A stretch of DNA of 5,358 nt, taken from NCBI GenBank assembly GCA_946626905.1, contig CAMOVA010000042.1, positions 1-5,358 of the forward strand, in the 5' to 3' direction. The notes beneath the pieces are model-generated. The model searched no databases and was not told the origin of the DNA. It saw only the letters and a list, made by a program, of their open reading frames with translations. The translations under genes were made by a program, and so were the position numbers. Of the stretch, positions 4,136 to 5,358 are shown in pieces (position 1 is the first letter of the stretch; every line of letters begins with the position of its first letter). The DNA is from an uncultured Bacillota bacterium. GTDB lineage: Bacteria; Bacillota_I; Bacilli_A; RF39; UBA660.

Positions 4136-5358
4136 ATGACTTTATTTGAAGATTTAAAATGGAGAGGACTTATTAAAGATATATCAAGTCCAGAATTAGA
4201 AAAGAAATTAAATGAAGAAAAATTAACTTTTTATATAGGAACAGATCCAACTGCAGATTCTATGCATATAGGACATTTCTCTAGTTTTTTAATTGCTACT
4301 AGACTTGCTAAAGCAGGACATAAACCAATTTTATTAATTGGAGGAGCGACTGGTCTTATTGGTGATCCTAAACCATCTAATGAAAGACCTATGATAACTA
4401 AAGAAGAAGTAGAACACAATGTAGAAGGATTAACTAAACAAGCTAAAGAAATTTTTGGTTTTGAAGTAGTTAATAACTATGATTGGATTAAAGAAATAAA
4501 TACTATTGATTTCTTAAGAGATTATGGTAAATATATAAATGTTAACTATATGTTAGATAAAGATATAATAAGTAGAAGATTAGAATCAGGAATAACATTC
4601 TGTGAATTTGCTTATACAATATTACAAGGTTTAGATTTCTTAGTTTTAAATAAAACAAAAGGAGTTACACTAGAAGTAGCTGGTTCTGATCAATGGGGTA
4701 ATATAACTACTGGTATAGAACTTGCTAGAAAGAAAGATAATATAGAACTATATGGTATGACAATGCCATTAGTACTTGATTCAAATGGAGTTAAATTTGG
4801 TAAAACAGAAGGAAATGCTTTATGGTTAGATAAAACAAAAACATCTTCTTATGAATTATATCAATACTTAATTAATAGTGATGATAATTGTGTTATTGAT
4901 TACTTAAAGAAATTAACTTTCTTATCTAAAGAAGAAATAGAAGAAATAGAAAGAAAACATAATGAAAAACCAGAAGATAGATTCGCACAAAAAGCATTAG
5001 CTCATGAAGTTATAACATTCTTACACGGTGAAGAAGAATATAATAAAGCAGTAAGAATAAGTGAAGCTTTATTTAGTGGGAATATAAAAGAATTAAAACT
5101 AGATGAAATAGAAGAAGCATTTAAAGATATACCAAGTTTTAGTATAACTGAAGATACTAATTTAGTAGATTTCTTAGTAAATAATGGTATAGCTTCATCT
5201 AAAAGAGAAGCAAGAGAATTTATAAATGCCGGATCTATAACTATAAATGGTGATAAATATACAGATGAAAATCAAATAATCACAAAAGAAATAGCTATTG
5301 AAAATAAAGCAATAGTTGTAAGAAGAGGTAAAAAGAAATACTTTATAGGATTATATAA
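4136..5358 (+). CDS. tyrS: Tyrosyl-tRNA synthetase, missing only its last codons
   Basis: TyrS activates tyrosine with ATP and attaches it to tRNA-Tyr. The frame is open from ATG 4136 for 407 codons plus two bases and has no stop before the window edge. The class I catalytic domain shows YIGTDPTADSMHIGH with the HIGH motif at 44-47, GGATGLIGDP soon after, the tyrosine/tRNA-site signature GSDQWGN (183-189), and KFGKT (220-224) as the KMSKS equivalent, typical of the bacterial TyrS family. Residues about 341-400 form the C-terminal S4-like RNA-binding domain (NLVDFL, SSKREAREFI, GSITING). The sequence ends in the usual RRGKKKYF region, so only a few residues are lost (Bacillus TyrS is about 420 long). 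The ribosome binding site AAAGGAGA (4123-4130) lies within the end of deoC. As the third gene after a tRNA-Tyr T-box, it is the expected regulatory target: shortage of charged tRNA-Tyr should raise its synthesis. Confidence 0.96.
   Translation, partial: MTLFEDLKWRGLIKDISSPELEKKLNEEKLTFYIGTDPTADSMHIGHFSSFLIATRLAKAGHKPILLIGGATGLIGDPKPSNERPMITKEEVEHNVEGLTKQAKEIFGFEVVNNYDWIKEINTIDFLRDYGKYINVNYMLDKDIISRRLESGITFCEFAYTILQGLDFLVLNKTKGVTLEVAGSDQWGNITTGIELARKKDNIELYGMTMPLVLDSNGVKFGKTEGNALWLDKTKTSSYELYQYLINSDDNCVIDYLKKLTFLSKEEIEEIERKHNEKPEDRFAQKALAHEVITFLHGEEEYNKAVRISEALFSGNIKELKLDEIEEAFKDIPSFSITEDTNLVDFLVNNGIASSKREAREFINAGSITINGDKYTDENQIITKEIAIENKAIVVRRGKKKYFIGLY

Noticed and set aside
4231..4419. Minus-strand open frame of 62 codons
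   Set aside because: It lies wholly inside tyrS over the HIGH and GGATGLIGDP region, has no ribosome binding site, and is a shadow of the conserved plus-strand coding sequence.
91..5358. Possible TGA-to-Trp recoding (Mollicutes code)
   Set aside because: All genes read through cleanly with the standard code, Trp residues are encoded by TGG, and no in-frame TGA was met in the genes.
1..5358. Mobile element, CRISPR array, tRNA or defence system
   Set aside because: No transposase, spaced repeats, cloverleaf sequence or toxin-antitoxin-like pair was seen. Apart from the first gene, the window is housekeeping and envelope genes.

Overview
The window is a compact, very AT-rich piece of bacterial chromosome with every gene on the + strand. 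It suggests a low-GC member of the Bacillota, possibly one of the uncultured, Mollicutes-related gut Bacilli with small genomes; that placement is a guess from style. The supports are a T-box leader, Shine-Dalgarno sites that are mostly variants of AGGTGAT, SigA-type promoters with TGn extensions, AGA as the main arginine codon, and a TarG/TarH-like exporter. The exporter implies a cell envelope, which argues against a true wall-less Mollicute. All Trp codons read are TGG, so the standard code is assumed.

Layout. Bases 1-33 may be the last codons of an upstream gene, followed at once by an intrinsic terminator (32-57). A short-leader promoter then drives a small membrane-anchored protein of unknown function (91-678). 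A second, strong promoter (684-712) drives a two-gene ABC exporter (735-2248) whose permease and ATPase overlap by one base; the ribosome maturation factor gene rbfA (2259-2612) follows 10 bases later. A third strong promoter sits inside the end of rbfA and starts a tyrosine-type T-box leader (about 2631-2827). The leader controls a tight operon: a HAD-family phosphatase (2842-3480), deoxyribose-phosphate aldolase deoC (3490-4134), and tyrosyl-tRNA synthetase tyrS (4136 to the window end, lacking only its last codons).

How it works together. The exporter pair would move an undecaprenyl-linked glycopolymer across the membrane; no synthesis genes are present to tell which one. RbfA is a housekeeping gene away from its usual infB/truB company. 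The T-box senses uncharged tRNA-Tyr (specifier UAC, antiterminator bulge UGGU) and should raise expression when tyrosyl-tRNA runs low. Control of tyrS is expected, but here two genes, a phosphatase and a deoxyribose-phosphate catabolic enzyme, lie between the switch and tyrS. That arrangement, and the leader's compact form (apparently no Stem II, but a well-formed Stem IIA/B pseudoknot), are the most interesting points. I see no mobile element, CRISPR array, tRNA or rRNA.
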